Part shown: positions 22,731-36,524 of the stretch, piece by piece
Numbering within the stretch: position 1 is the stretch's first letter
How the letters are laid out: each line of letters opens with the position of its first letter
DNA from: Azadirachta indica
Lineage: Eukaryota; Streptophyta; Magnoliopsida; Sapindales; Meliaceae
Assembly: GCA_022749755.1 (NCBI GenBank)
Contig: CM040442.1
Coordinates: 15,412,457 to 15,476,456, forward strand
Length of the DNA: 64,000 nt
Direction of reading: 5' to 3'
Translations under genes and position numbers: made by a program
The notes under the pieces: generated by a model
The model's database searches: none
The model's input: only the letters and a program-made list of their open reading frames with translations
What the model was told of the DNA's origin: nothing

Positions 22731-25700
22731 ATGGCTACTAGAAATCAAACCCCGTCCTCCTCTAATATAACCTCTAGCTCACGTGTTCTTACCATAAGTT
22801 CCAATGGTGGATGAGAGTGTAATCATTTTCTCATCACATGACATAAGCTTAATGGAAACAATTATCTCCAATAGTCGCAATAAGTCAATGATGTTCATCT
22901 ACGAAAAGGGGAATGATGATTTTTTTATCGGTGCCTATGCCTTTCTAAAAACCACAGATCCAAAATTCAGACTATGAAAGTCAAAAAGTAGTGTGGTCAT
23001 GTCTTGGCTAGTTAATTCTATGAAATTGGAGAAAATTTCTTACTCTACAAGACAGCTAAAGAAATATGGGATGCAACAAGGGAAATATACTCCAGCACTA
23101 AAAACACCTCAAAGTTGTTCAGATTGAAAATATTCTCCACGACCTTCATCAAGGAGATCTTTTGGTATCTCAATATTTGAGTACTCTCTTTTGCCATTGG
23201 CAGTAATTAGATTTCTTCGAAAAGCGTAATTGGGATTGCTCTAAAGATGAAAAAATTATGGGGAGATCATTGAAAAGAAAAGAATTTTTTAATTTTTAAT
23301 GGGCCTTAACAAAAATCTAAATGAAGGATACTAGAATCAAAACAATTGCCCAATATCCGAGAAGGTTTCTCTAAAATGTATCATGAAGAAAGTAGAAAAA
23401 AAGTGATGCTAGGGTTTCCATCTATTATCTCAATCATAAAAAACTCAGCCCTTGCTATTCGTGAAACATAATGCCATAGTCGCAATAATTGACAAAGGAA
23501 AGGCAGACTTCAATGTGATCATTGTCGAAACTAAGGTACACCCAAGACACATGCTAGAAAAAACGTGACAAACTAGCAAATTAAAAGCCTTCAATAATGC
23601 CATTCAATGAGGAAAGCCAAGAAAATCATGTTTCCTCTAACAAAAGCACCATTGTAATATAACCAAGTCTCTTTAGCAAAGAGCAACTTGAGGTATTCCA
23701 GAAGTTGTTTTCAAAACTATAACAAGCTTTAGCTACTAACACAAATTCGAATCAGGTCTTTAGCACACAAAGGTAATTCTTTAAGTGCTTTTACTATTAA
23801 TAAAGAAAAAACATGAATTCATAGATTATAGACTCAGAAGCATCTGATCACATGACTGAAGATATCAATTTCTTCTATAATTATAGTCCATGTCATTAAA
23901 ATCTTATGGTAAAGATAACCGATGGATCTCTCTCCAACAAGTTCTATTAGTGTTGCAATAGATCTTTAGTTCTTCATGTTCTGAAACAGGATTGCAATCT
24001 TTTGTCAAGTAGCAAGCTCACTCAAGAATATAATTGTGTTAGTAAATTTTATTCAAATATGTACAAATTTCAAGATTTGGATTTGAGGAAGATGATTGGC
24101 AATGCTAAGGTCTGCTTAGGACTGTATTAGTCATATTAGATGAATCTCTTAAAGGACAAACTCACAAAGTAGAAAGTGTAAAGTCCAAAAGTCAATCTTT
24201 TTAGAGTCTTGTTTCCATTTGTTAATCCCATAAAGATTGTGAAATCATGATGTGGCACTATTGATTAGGTCATCTAAATTTCTTCTATCTTTAAAAGTTG
24301 TTTCCTTCCTTATTCAATAATAAAAATCCATAAAATTCCAATATAAGGTATGTCAATTTGCAAAACATTTTCATAGCTTTTATTTCATCAAACCTTAAAA
24401 AGCATCTCATCCCTTTTCTTTGATCTATAGTGACATGTTGGGTCCATTTAGAGTAAAAAAATATTACTAGAGCTAGATGGTTCATATCCCTTATAAATGA
24501 TCACTCTAGGATTACATAGTTATTTCTTATGAAAAAAAATCGTAAGCCAATCAAAAATTTTCAAAACTTTCGATGCTACGATCTAGACACGATTCCAAGT
24601 AAAAATACAAGTGTTAAAAACTTATAATGCGAGAGAATATTTTGGCATCATTTTAGGTGATTATCTCACGACTCAGGGCATTGTTAACAAAAGTTCTTGT
24701 GTTGACACACCCCAACAAAATGGGTAGGTAAAAGGAAAAACATACACCTCTTAAAAGTTGCTCGGTCTCTCATATTCACTACACACTAGGTGAGGTTGTT
24801 TGAATAGCTACCTATTTAATAAATAGAATGCTTTAATAAGTGCTAAACTTCTAGACACCCTACCAAGTCTTTCTTTAGTCATACCCTATAATCATGTCTA
24901 GTCCTCTATTCTCTTTAAAATTTTTGGATGTTATGCTTTTGTCAACATACACCCTCAGCATCAAAGTAAACTTGATCTTAAGGCATTCAAAAGTATCTTT
25001 GTTGGGCATTCATCATATAAAAAAGGATATAAAGATTACTTGAGATTACTCTCAAGTTACAAGGAAATTCTATAATTTCGCGGATTCTTGTTCTTTAAAC
25101 AACAACCATACAACCCCAGATCTGATATGTGGGGGAGACTTTTCCACAAGAATACTAGCTTTAAGACATTAATATTTCTAAATCATCTCTTTATAGTCAT
25201 TTTCATATTCAAGATCCCTCAATTAAATCTAGTTATGTGGCTGAAAATTGTCAAAATCTCAAACTCTTCCATAAATTATTCCTACACAATCTATAGATCC
25301 TAGTAAGTTACATGTCTATATTAGGAGAAACAATACTCAAGAAAGAAGAGAACAACAGCCACCTGAGTATAACTATGAATTCAAACTAACTCCTAAATCC
25401 AATCTGATTCCAAAATCACATGAAAGTTCACCAGTAACTGCAGCTTCAAGTCTTCTCTTATTGAAGTGCCTAATGATGATCTTCATAGTCGATTGCCTTA
25501 TGAAAAGGTGTTAGGTTTTGAACTTCTCATTGCATCCTTAATCTTGCTTCACGTAATGCATTGTCACCTAGTTACTAGCCATTTGTCAGCAATCTTGACA
25601 AAGTACAAGTTCCAAATTCTATACATGAAGCACTTGCTGTATTAAAAAAAACAACTATTTTCGATGAAATTCAAATGTTAGAACAAAATGGGACTTGGGA

Positions 25701-27060
25701 AATAACTGATCTGTCACTAAAAAATACTAGATATGATTTAATTGTATCTTCACGGTCAAACACAATGCATATGAAAGTGTAAACAAATTCAATGCCCGAT
25801 TAGTGGCAAAAGAGTTCATTCAATCTTAGGGAATTGACTACTAGGAAACCTTCACTCCTGTAACCAAACTTAATGTAGTTTGTATATTGTTGTCATTAGC
25901 CTCTAACCTAGACTAGCCTTTATACCAACTAGATGTAAAGAATGCATTCCTCAATAGAGATCTAGAGAAAGAGGTTGACATAGAGATTCCCTCTAGTTTT
26001 GCAACACAAAGTAGTTCAAGCAAGGTATGTAAGCTTAGAAAATCATTATATGGCTTTAAATAATCTCCAAGGGCTTGGTTTGACATATTTACTAAAGCAA
26101 TAAAAAGATTTGGGTACACTCAATGTCAGACAGATCATATAATGTTTATCAAGCAATCTTCTATGAAAGAAAAACAATACTTACTATATGTAATTAACAT
26201 TATCTTGACAAGAGATCATAAAGAAGAGATACTTAAGTTTAAAATATTCGTAGCCAAAGAATTTGAAATCAAAGACCTTAGCAATCTCAGGTACTTTCTC
26301 AGTATAAAAGTGGCACGATTGAAGAAAGGCATCATAATTTATCAGCAAAAATACATACTAGATATCAATTAAATCCATCTATTAAACTCGAAGCAAAAGA
26401 TGATAGTGCCTCCGTGGATAAAGGAAGATACCAAAGACTAGTTGGGAAACTTATTTACCTTTCCCACACTAGATCAGATATCAATATTTCAATTACTGAA
26501 TACCCCAACTGAGGAGAACATGGAGGCTATTTCTAGAATTCTAAGGTATCTAAAATTGACTCTTAACAAAGGATTGTTTTAAAGAAGACTTCAAGCAAAG
26601 AGATTGAAATCTTCACTGATGCAGATTGGTCCGGGTATGTGACTGACTGTCGATCAACTTTGACATATTGCACTTATGTCTGGGGAAATTTTGTCATGTA
26701 GAAAAGTAAAAAATAATATGTTGTGTCTCAAAGGAGCATAAAAGCAGAGTTTAGAGCTTTGGCACATGACATTTATGAAGGAATATTACTACAAAAGGCT
26801 CTAGAAGAACTAAGTATTCTAGTTACAAAGCCTATCAAGATGTATTGTAACAATCAATCTATCATAAGCACAGCAAAAAATTCGATTCACCATGATAGGA
26901 TAAAATATCTAGAGATCGATCAGCACTTTGTTAAAGAGAAAATAAAGTCTGGGATAATATCTCTTCTTTACACTTCAACATGTCAATAAATTTTAGATAT
27001 TCTTACTAAGGCGGTACCAAGAAAAACATTTTAAGAGCTCAATTTCACGCTAGGCTTAAT
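22731..27060 (+). pseudogene. Copia gag-pol polyprotein, multiply broken
   Basis: Gag begins at about 22731 (MATRNQTPSSSN) and has the UBN2 signature HKLNGNNYLQ, where the expected Trp codon is TAG. Integrase is recognisable near 24670-24760 (CVDTPQQNG). Reverse transcriptase runs from about 25690: LYQLDVKNAFLN, SLYGFK, and the catalytic YVDD box replaced by YVIN (about 26178-26189). RNase H lies at about 26590-26990 (FTDADWSG… , IKYLEIDQHFVKEKI). Many stops replace Trp, Gln and Tyr codons. No protein could be made; an autonomous copy elsewhere is likely. Confidence 0.85.
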
Positions 27061-27089
27061 CAACATTTTCATCCCAACTTGAAGGGGAG

Positions 27090-27345
27090 CATGGAATTCT
27101 AAGTTTCAATCTTAATTTACAAAAAGTTAAGGGTGTAAATTAGTTCGCATGATAAAGGGATTCTGATTTTATGATTCCTTATTAGCTAAATGTAGTTTCC
27201 TTTACTAGCTAAGTGTGCTTTACAGAAATTCATTTTCTATTTTTGGTTTTAAGAAGAGGTGTTTTTTTTCTTTTCTCTATATATTGTATATTATTATTCA
27301 TTAGTAATAAAAATAACTATGTATCCTTCAGTTGTTTAATTGACA
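27090..27345 (+). repeat. 3' LTR of the copia element
   Basis: Follows the polypurine tract. It starts CATGGAATTCTAAG in place of the expected TGTTGGAATTC, so its terminal dinucleotide is mutated. Ends near TTGACA. Confidence 0.7.
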
Positions 27346-28240
27346 AGCTTCAATCTCTAATACTTAATTGAATAATATCACTTTCTAACAAAATTAATTT
27401 CCATACTAACTTAGAAATGTGTTTGTGATTGAGGCATCCTAACTTCTAATTATAGCTTCTTATGAAATGAAATTAAATGTCAAGTTAAGATGAATATTTT
27501 TCAAGCACATTATGACCAAGTGAAAAATCTGAAAAATAGAGATAAAAACCTTAGACAAAAGTTATTTCTATTAAATAATTACTATCATTATCACCTTTTT
27601 TACAAGGGTTGATCCAAAAGTAACATGAGCTATTAAGTCCCATAATAATTAGTTCAACCTTCCTACTAAATCATAAAACTCTTATAAATTTCTTTCATTT
27701 TCAATGAAACATGGTTGTTTGGAATGGGATGGCAAAGCAAAGTTCAAAATCAATTTTTATTTTCGAAAACAAACAAAATTACAAATTACATTTAAAAATT
27801 TTTATTAGTCCTAGACAATAGACATAACAAAACAAACAAATGTTACAATTTACAAAACTTGCATATGTATCTCTTGTTGACCCTTATTTTAATCTCTTAC
27901 TCTTTGATTCTTTCTATTTCTCTTTCTCTATTACAAAATACAAATAAAGCAAACCCTAATATTTCTGTCACCCAATCATCTAGCCACCACAAGCCAGAAT
28001 AACTGTCTCCACTCTATTTCGATTTCTCTTCAGATTCGTCCTTTGGACCATCTTTACTCTCCATCCAAATCATGCCATCCAGTCACCAAAACTGCCATCA
28101 ACATCTAATATCCATCACGTTGTCCAGTTCTGCCACAATCCAACCATTACATTCACCATCCATGCTATCATACATCTAGCCAACTCTGTCACACTGCCAT
28201 CCAGCCACCAAATTGCTTCGTTGTCTTCTTTGCTATAAGA
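27346..28240. other. Intergenic / 5' part of the hAT element
   Basis: No gene. From 28060 to 28210 there is a C-rich low-complexity stretch in which CCATCCA and CCACCA variants recur. It may be the outer part of the hAT element described next. Confidence 0.4.
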
Positions 28241-28246
28241 ATCAAT

Positions 28247-28620
28247 TTGCTGCATTGGTTTGATTCGAACAATATAAATTAGTGCCTAATTGAATTGTGG
28301 ATTTGCTGGATTTGGATTTGTGGACTTGCATGCTAGAGTTAGATTTACAGTATTTGAATTTTTTAATTGTTACATTCTAATTTCTGGATTCTCTTGTTGG
28401 ATTTGCTACACTGGTTTGATTCGAACATTATTAACTAGTGTCTAGTTTAATTTGTGAATTTGTTAGATCTCAATTTATGGAATTGTATGCTGGATTTGGA
28501 TTTACAATATTTAAATTTTTTTAATTGTTGCATATTGAATTTGTGAACTTTTTGGTTCGATTTGATGAACTGGTTTGATTAGAATAATAGTATTTACTTG
28601 AATTTAAGAATTTTCTGTAT
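28247..28620. repeat. ~157-bp tandem repeat, about 2.4 copies
   Basis: The landmark TGGTTTGATT occurs at 28256, 28412 and 28571, giving periods of 156 and 159. Each unit has a TTGGATTTGTGGA-like segment and a TTTTTTAATTGTT segment. It lies just upstream of the hAT transposase relic. Confidence 0.75.
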
Positions 28621-28829
28621 TTGGATTTTCTAAATTATTTTTCTCCAACAATCTCAATTGAACAAGATTTGGGTGGATCCAACTCTTTTTTTTTTTTAAT
28701 CAAGTATTTCTAGTCCAAGGGTAACCAAAAACATTAGCTATTTGGGATTTTTCTTTTTTTTTTTTTTTTATATTAGAGCCTTGACCTAATATATCTACAC
28801 AAATTGAAAATAAAGTTGTTTTTGTAAGT

Positions 28830-30655
28830 CATGCAAAAAAAGAAAACCCTAAATGCTTCAATTTCAAATGGAACTAGACATTTAATACGACACATTGAAG
28901 AATGTCGTAAAAGACATGTTCCCCTATTGATTATACTAAGTCTTAACTTGCACCAAATATTTTTAGGGACGCTATCAGTTGTTTCAGGTACTCACAACAA
29001 AATATGAGAGAAGAGATGGCAAAATGGATTGCATCAAATAAATTTCCTTTCACTCAGGTAAAAGTTAAAAAATTGAAAAAATTCATAAGAAGGTATGTTC
29101 AACTTTCTTTTAAATTAGTTCTTAAAAATACATGTAAGATTGATTATATTAAATTACTTCAAAAAATCAAAAATAATTTGATTGCAATTTTTCATTTCTT
29201 TTAAAGGTGTTATTTCTGTTACTTCTAATTGTTAGACTAAATCTAATCGTTTAGGTCATATCTATGTTACTTCCAATAATTTGATAATTGGAAGTTGTAG
29301 AAAAGAATTATGTTTTTTATTTATTAGCATTTTCTCATAATGCTTTTGTCATTTTAATGCAATAATGATGTTTTTAGAGAATATGAAATACAAGATAATG
29401 GTTTTAGCATTACCTTTCATACTGTGTTTGCAAATACTACTGCCATTGAAATGTACTAATAATATAACAATTGGACGTGGTCTTGGCATACAGTTTTTCC
29501 ATTTGAGATGTGTTTGTCATATTATTAATTTGATTGTGCAAGACGGTTTAAGTTTAGTCAATATTCATATAAAAAAGATTAAAGATGTAATACAATACAT
29601 TTTATCATATGGTTTTAGAAGACAATACTTTAATGCTACTTTACTACATTATGGATTACACCTTACGCAACTTATGCTTGAGGTGAAAACTCGTTGAATT
29701 GTACTTATTTGATGTTGAAATCTTGTATTAATTATAATTATGCAGTTACTAATTTTTTATAATCAAAACTTGATAATATTGTTATCTCTTCTAGTAATTG
29801 GAATGTGGCATTTACTTTTAGGAATTTTCTTAAACATTTTATAATGTTACACTATCATATTCATGTGTTTATTTTCCTACTACATGTTGCATTTTTAATC
29901 ATATATAGGATATTAGCTATGCTTTTGCAGGTTATAGAGATGTTGGTGAGTTTAAAACTGTTTATCCTCTTACAGAAGAGAAATTAAAAAAATATTGGAA
30001 GGTTATCCGAAAGTTGTTTATAATATATATACAACAGCAATGGATCTTTAAATAAACCATTTTGGTGCAATTATATTAGTAAACGAAACTATAAAAATTT
30101 TGAAAGTTACATTTGATATGGATAACTCATGTTTTGAAAAGTCTTTAAATGATATTTACATTCAATATCAGAATACAGTATGAATAAATACACCAACTTA
30201 TGAGTATAGTGATGCATGTGTAACTAATACTCCTTTATGAGAAATTTTGATCCCTGTTAATAGAAGAGAAATTGGTTGTAGTTCTGATTGCTCCTTTTCT
30301 ACTATTACTAGGTCTTAAGAATTAGGGAAATATGTTTCTACTGATTATAGTAAAATATTAAGTCTCGAAGAAAACAAAATTTTGATGTTTTGCAATGGTA
30401 GAAAGAAAATGAAAGGGTTTTCCCTATGCTATACATTATGGCTTGTGATCTATTAACTCTTTCGATGCACACTGTAGCATCAAAATATGTATTTAATGCA
30501 AGAAGCAAAGCATTGGATGAACTCAAATCAAGATTGTCATAAGTACTGAATGGCTTAATATGCTTGAAAGATTGGGAGGATGCAAAAGAGAAAATTCAAA
30601 ACTAGGAGGATGAAATAGAAATAGAAAATGATTTTATAAATATTTCAAAATATTC
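28830..30655 (+). pseudogene. hAT-family transposase relic (BED finger, hAT dimerisation domain)
   Basis: Cut-and-paste transposase of the hAT superfamily. In order: a BED-type finger end (SNGTRHLIRHIEECRKRH, about 28868-28921); MREEMAKWIASNKFPFTQVK from 29004; a mid-region HLRCVCHIINLIVQDGLSLV at about 29500-29560; YPLTEEKLKKYWKVIRKLF near 29960-30020; and the C-terminal dimerisation domain (FPMLYIMACDLLTLSMHTVA, ARSKALDELKSRLS, LICLKDWEDA) at about 30419-30590. The frame is broken by many stops, including TAG for the second Trp of the usual QWWKEN block, and large parts of the RNase H fold are gone. Non-functional. Confidence 0.8.
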
Positions 30656-30759
30656 AACTTCAAATTTATGCCAAATGATTGGTCAAACAACAATGGTGAT
30701 TAAACAATTACACAGAGCATTCAACAAGGATTTGGATGATATTTACGATGACCCAAACA

Positions 30760-31160
30760 AATGACATTAAATCATGGTCACTGGCAGTTACTAGTGCTTA
30801 CTAGCAATTGACAGTAACATAAACAAAGATGTAAAGTATTATAATTTATAAGGAATTAACTGATTAAATTAAAAAATTATAAACTTTGTGAAGGACTTAA
30901 TTCATTAAAATAAAAACAATTAAACTATTATAATCATTTGTCAAATAAAATGGATGCACATGTAATTAACAAAAAAAAATTTTTAATTTTGTTAAGAGGA
31001 ATGGGTATGAACCAAGGAAAAAGTTTGATCCTCATCCCCAACCCAATTTTAAAACGAGAAAGGGCTTTAATCTCATCTCTAGCCTAGTTCTTGTTTAAGC
31101 CTAAAATTTAGCTAGGAGATTAAAGCTAATCCTTACGGGCCCATCCACTATGGTACATAA
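30760..31160. other. Possible 3' end of the hAT element
   Basis: AT-rich DNA, then a GC-richer end (CTCATCCCCAACCCAATTTT at about 31031; TTACGGGCCCATCCAC at about 31132-31147) in the style of Ac/Tam3-like subterminal repeats. A matching left end was not identified. Confidence 0.3.
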
Positions 31161-31309
31161 CCATATACCTTTTTTCTATTCTTCATTTCTTGAAAATACT
31201 TAAAATGCCCTTCTTTGGTAATGAAAGGACTTCAAGGTTTTTGGCTTTAACTTAGATCTAACAAGTGTCTTGTCCTTGTTCTCTTGTTTTTATGATCTTT
31301 CCCTTGCTA

Positions 31310-31936
31310 TCAATCCTTCTCAATGCCTAAGTTCCTCTCTTCTTGTTTTCTTATCAATTATTTGGAGTTCAGAACTGCTTTAACATCTGACATAAAGAGT
31401 GAGGTCTAACCATATGCCTCAATCTCAACAAAATAGTCATAAGATTTTAGCAGAGAACTTAACAAGATAACCACCTTGTTCTCATCTTCAATCTTCACTC
31501 AATAATTTCAAGGTCAAGACCTACCTTATTAAATAGATAATGTGTTCCTTGATAGGGTCCCTTTAGCCATAGAAAAGTACACAATCTTTTCTTCAAGTAT
31601 ATCCTATTGGCCAAAGATTTTGTCGTGTAAATCACTTCTAAATTGTTCCAAAGCTTAGCTATAATGTTCTCCTTTAAACCTTCCCTTAGAACCTCATTAC
31701 TTAGACTTAGCATAATTTCAAATTGAGCTTTCCTCATAATCTCTCTCTTCTCTATTTTTGTCAATGTATCAAGCATCTTGTCTTCTCTTTTAAGTGCATT
31801 CTCTAACCTTTAACGAACCAAGATTGCCCTCACCTTTAGACACCACAAATTTGTCATTCTTAACATTGAATTTTTCCATATCAAACTTATGCAAAGACAT
31901 TATTACTGGGAACTTGGCTCTACTACTAATTGTTAA
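31310..31936 (-). pseudogene. Copia gag fragment with primer-binding site and LTR edge
   Basis: ATG at 31900 starts MSLHKFDMEKFNVKND, a copia gag N-terminus. UBN2 sequence follows: REIMRKAQFEIMLSLSNEVL, KSLANRIYLKKRL. Similarity continues to about 31310 (KIEDENKVVILLSSLLKSYD) with stops and small frameshifts. Just upstream, ATTAGTAGTAGAGCC (about 31930-31916) resembles the tRNA-Met primer-binding site, and the adjoining TTAACA is a plausible LTR end, so part of the 5' LTR probably lies to the right. Protease, integrase and RT are absent. Confidence 0.7.
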
Positions 31937-32370
31937 CGTAAACCCCACCTAGAAAACAATGTCTTAACACTAATTTGCCTTAATCAAAATTGTCATATGA
32001 TGAAACCCTGCCAAGATCCAACCAAATATCAAATCAAACTCAAAATACAAAAATAATAAACAAGATCAAAGTAAACAAGATTTTACATGGTCTAGTAAAA
32101 TTGTCTATGTTCATGGAGCAAACATATTTAAGATCTTTTCATTAGAAATGGATTGTGGAATATTTAGAAGATCATGACTCCCTTCTCTTAAATTACCTCC
32201 TATTTTCTCTCTTTTTCTCTCTCTTTCTATTTCTCCATAATGCAAGTTCTCATAATGCCCTTGATTCCTTTACAAAAATACCCTTGAAAACTCCAAAAAA
32301 AATCTTAAATTAATGGTTGTTCCCAAGTTCTTTGGTTTCTAGTCATTTATCCTCCTCAACTCACCTAGAG

Positions 32371-32670
32371 TTCTTGAATCCTTAAGTTCTTAGGTTCTCG
32401 AGTTCTTAGACACTATAACCAATCCTTCTCAAGTTAAGATGATAGCTTCTTCTTGACTCGTTGAGTTCTCAAGTCTTTGGGTTCTTGAATTCATGGACAC
32501 CATATCTAATCATTTTTAAGTCAAGATGACACCTTCACTTTGACTCACTATGTTCTTGGGTTCTTGGGTTTTTAGGTTCATAAATACTATATTTTGTCTT
32601 CTTCAAATCAAGATGACAACTCCATCTTGATTTATTGGGCTCTTGGGTTCTCGAGTCTTTAAAATCCAAT
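32371..32670. repeat. Minisatellite, ~86-bp unit, about 3.5 copies
   Basis: Each unit has a run of TTCTTGGGTTC-like words, then ACACTATAT, then TCAAGATGACA and TTGACTCA. Unit starts are near 32384, 32467, 32553 and 32641. It may belong to the LTR of the adjacent copia fragment. Confidence 0.65.
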
Positions 32671-32699
32671 CAGTATAAATGTCCACCTTAAGTTAGAGA

Positions 32700-35600
32700 C
32701 CCTAAATCTTAATTATTAGCCAAACTTAACTCCTGAATTTGAAGCATTTATTATTCACAACTTCTTTGTCACAATGAGCTTGTGACTGCCAATCTCCATG
32801 AATGTCTTCTATGTTCATGAATGTCATTAACTTGTGTGGCCGATTCACAATCAAAATATTCATATATAGGGCCTTCATTATAATAAGGCGGAGAGTAATT
32901 TTCAAAACATGTTCGACTAGTATTAGGAAATGTTGTTTTTGATGTTGCTAGAAATTGTATCACTAACTTGATTACTTTTGATAGAAGAAGCAAATGAATG
33001 TAAATTAGTTGCTTAAATGCTAGCATGCCTGACCAACAATGAAAGTTTTACAAGGCCTCTTTGATCCCAGGTAGTGAACATTAGAGTCAAACCCCCAAAA
33101 TTGGAAATGTCAATATATATAAAGATAAAAAACCTCGACACTAGAAACTTTGTAATTACTCTCAATAAAATAAGTTAAAATTTTTAACTTAATGCTGAAG
33201 TCTACAATCTAAATAAGTTTTTTTTAGTTGTAATGAACTAAAATACTCTTATAAGATTCATTTATTTCCTTATTTATAATATTTTTTTTAATTATTTATA
33301 TGGATATGATAAGTAAAAATACTAATTTTTAGATATTATATTCAAAATCGATAAATATATTGTTCAAAATTATTTGTATTTATATTTTTAATTTATTCAT
33401 ATTTCAGATCCATTCAAATTTTTAAAAAAAGCCCTAATTCAAAAAAAAAAATATTTTTAAAATATCTTAATAATAAAATTAAATTATATTCAAACTTCAA
33501 CATGAAAACAAAGGGATGGTAAGGCTTAGAGTCTGTTCGATTTATTTTCTGAATATGTTTCATTATTTTTTAAAGTAGAAAATATAAAGAATTAAGAAAA
33601 TATGTGTTTGTTTCAAAAATTTTGAAAAGAGTTTTTGAATTGAATTATAATTTTTAGCTCAAAATTTAAAAAAAAAAAAAGTTGTTTTCTTATTTTCTCT
33701 TACTTGTACGCTAATTAAATACAAAAAATATTTTCTTATTATCTTAAAATGTATTTCTTAAAATTATAGATTTTAAATTCACAACATTTATATTATTTTT
33801 TTAATTTTAAATAATTTTTTCTAATGCTTGTATCATCCTTTTAATTCTAATGTTTACTTATAAAAGAATTTACTTTTTTGTCTTTACTCAGTATGTCTTT
33901 CATGTTTATTGTTTGCTTTAATCATAATATCTATTTTTTTCAGTTTTATTGTATAGTGTGGATCTTGAATCTGTACATATTTAGTTATTTAGTTTGTATA
34001 GAATTTGCCGCAGCAATTGGATATACTGACTTGAATGTATTTGTATTGATCTAAAATTAATAATTTTTTAAAATTTTTATCAATATTTTTTTAAATTTAT
34101 CTTTTAAGAAAATAAATCACATTATCATTATATTATTTTAAATTGATGTACTTTAAATATTATTTTGAAGTAATCCATATTAGTAAAAGATTTATATTTA
34201 ATTATCGATAAAATTTTAATGTAAAAAAGTTATTAAGAATAATTTTAACTGAACACATACACTCATTCTTTTTTTTTTTTTTTCAAAAATCATGTCAAAT
34301 ATGTTTTAAATTTTTTAATTTAAGAAACAGTTTTAAATATTATATCAAACATATTTTTAAATATTAAAAATAGTAAGAATATAATCATATTTTTAATATT
34401 TAAATTTTTTAAAAACAGTTTCTTAATCGCAATCTCGTTCTATTTTGTATAAAATTGAATTGTGTTGGGTAAACTTAGATTACGTTGGAGTGTACTCAAT
34501 AATTTATTTGTGTTTAACTGCATTCAAGGCCGAGGTGGCCTAAGTTTCTAAATGCAAAGCCCAAGTCCGGGAGACCGTTCATTATGTCAGCCTTTTTAAG
34601 TAAATTGTTTTCTCTAATAGCAGTAGAATTGTTATAATTAGAATTTTTAATAAAAATATCAATAATTTTTTTAATTAAAATTAAGTAAAATTTGTAGTAA
34701 AAATTGTATAATTATCTTAATAAACAAGTTTGTTAGAATTATTTTATGAGAGGATTGGTGTAAAATTTTTGAAGTGAACATAAAGAATTTCAAAAAACGT
34801 GTGGCCTTTTTAATATAAAATTCTGATACAATTTGATGTTTTTGAAAATAAAATATATAAAAAATTTTAAAAGAAAAAATATTTTGACCAAATTTATTAA
34901 AAAAATAAATATTGGGTAGATTCACTAAAAATTAAAATCAATACAAAACTAGGAAAATGATAAAAGGAATTCTTATTTTTCGCTTAACTATATATAAATT
35001 AAATGTAAACTCATCTGTAATTTTAAAATTTTTTTATAACCTATATATAATTTTAATTTGAAAATTTTCAACTATTTTCCTTATAATATTTAGTTATATC
35101 ACCTCTCCTAAAAAGAAAAAAGAAAAGAAAAGAAAAGAAAAGAGCTTTACCGTGAATTGTTTTTTACCCTTTCAACTCATTATTTAGCTATTTTTCTTAT
35201 ATTTTTAAGATATATTCAAAATATTTTAAAGTTTTATCCATATATTTTAATCAATCTTAATTAATATTATAATTTTTTATCAAAATAAATTATACAAAAA
35301 TTATCACTAATTAACCTATATACAAAAAATTATTGATGTTATTCTTGAAGTAATAATGATATTATCAAAATTTTTAAGAAATTTTTATAAAGAGTAATCG
35401 TCATCAAAAGATAAGATAATTACTAGTTGTGAAGTATAATAATATTATATAATTATTTTTTTTTTTAAAAGTAATTTTCAACCGTTAAAACTTAAAATAG
35501 GTTTTAGATATTTGATAACTTTCTTTAAAAGATTGCTTTTATCTAAATTTTTTTTACCTCACAACATATTTTAAAAAGTAGGTCTTTACTTACTTTTCAA

Positions 35601-36520
35601 ATTTTAATTTTTTAAATCTATTTATTCTATACTTGTAATTTTATATATATTTATGCATGAATTATACAAAACTAAAATTGTCTTTAATTAAATTTTAGAT
35701 TTATTTAAATATTTAAAAAAATATTTGTTTTCTTCTACATATATATAATAATTGAACATGTAACTTTATACCTCAATCACCATTGCTGCACAACTACTAT
35801 TAAGATTAGCATGATCTTCAATATTTTAATATTTAATTTATATTCTATTTAATCATTTTAATTTATCCTTGTAAACTGTAACTAATCAAAAATAAATTTT
35901 ATGATATGACTTTAATATGATTTTAATTTATGCTTGGAAAATATTTTATGTATATTAATTTTGACTATATATTGACAAATAAACATTATATTTAATATCA
36001 ATACATTATATTCAACTTTAATTATATATTTATTTTAGTCATTTATATTATTATAATATTTTAACAATAAAATTTACTGAATCCTTGTAAATTACTTTCT
36101 AAAATTGTAACACTTTTAAATATGAAAATTACTAAATATTAAATTAATTCTTTTTAAAATTAATTATTTTTACAATATAGTAAAAATAATTAATTTTAAA
36201 CTCTAGTAATTTCAAACTGTCCCTTAATATCAATTAATTCAATTAGAAGATAAATATTATTTTGCATTCACATAATTTTATTATAATGAAGTGGAGACAA
36301 AATTTTTAATGTATTTAAAATAATAATTTTGAGTAACAAAAGCTATTGATTGATGCTAATATTTAACCCATTAAAATTTAGCTGTGGAGTCCAATGATAC
36401 TGCCGAGAATTTCGTGTCAACAGATTAAAATATTTTAGATTTAAGAAAAAACAAGTCTAATAAGGCTTTCCTAAGCTCCAGCAAAACAACAAATCAATAT
36501 ATATAGTTTGTTAATATTTG
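32700..36520. other. Long AT desert, no gene seen
   Basis: Frames up to 85 codons are present but are low-complexity or lack recognisable motifs. An (AAAAG)n microsatellite occupies about 35111-35143. The words around 33530-33650 and 34240-34430 resemble ends of common plant MITEs but do not form a provable pair. Confidence 0.5.
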
Positions 36521-36524
36521 TAAG

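Larger units (their letters stand above)
22446..27345 (+). mobile_element. Ty1/copia retrotransposon with both LTRs, degenerate
   Basis: Two direct repeats bound a full gag-pol order. Shared LTR landmarks: AAAAAGTTAAG, AAAGGGATTC, CTCTATATATTGTATATTAT and TTCATTAGTAATAA. A primer-binding-like stretch (TTATGGCATGGCT) follows the 5' LTR and a polypurine tract (GAAGGGGAG) precedes the 3' LTR. Both LTRs carry many differences, so the insertion is old. No clear target-site duplication. Confidence 0.88.
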
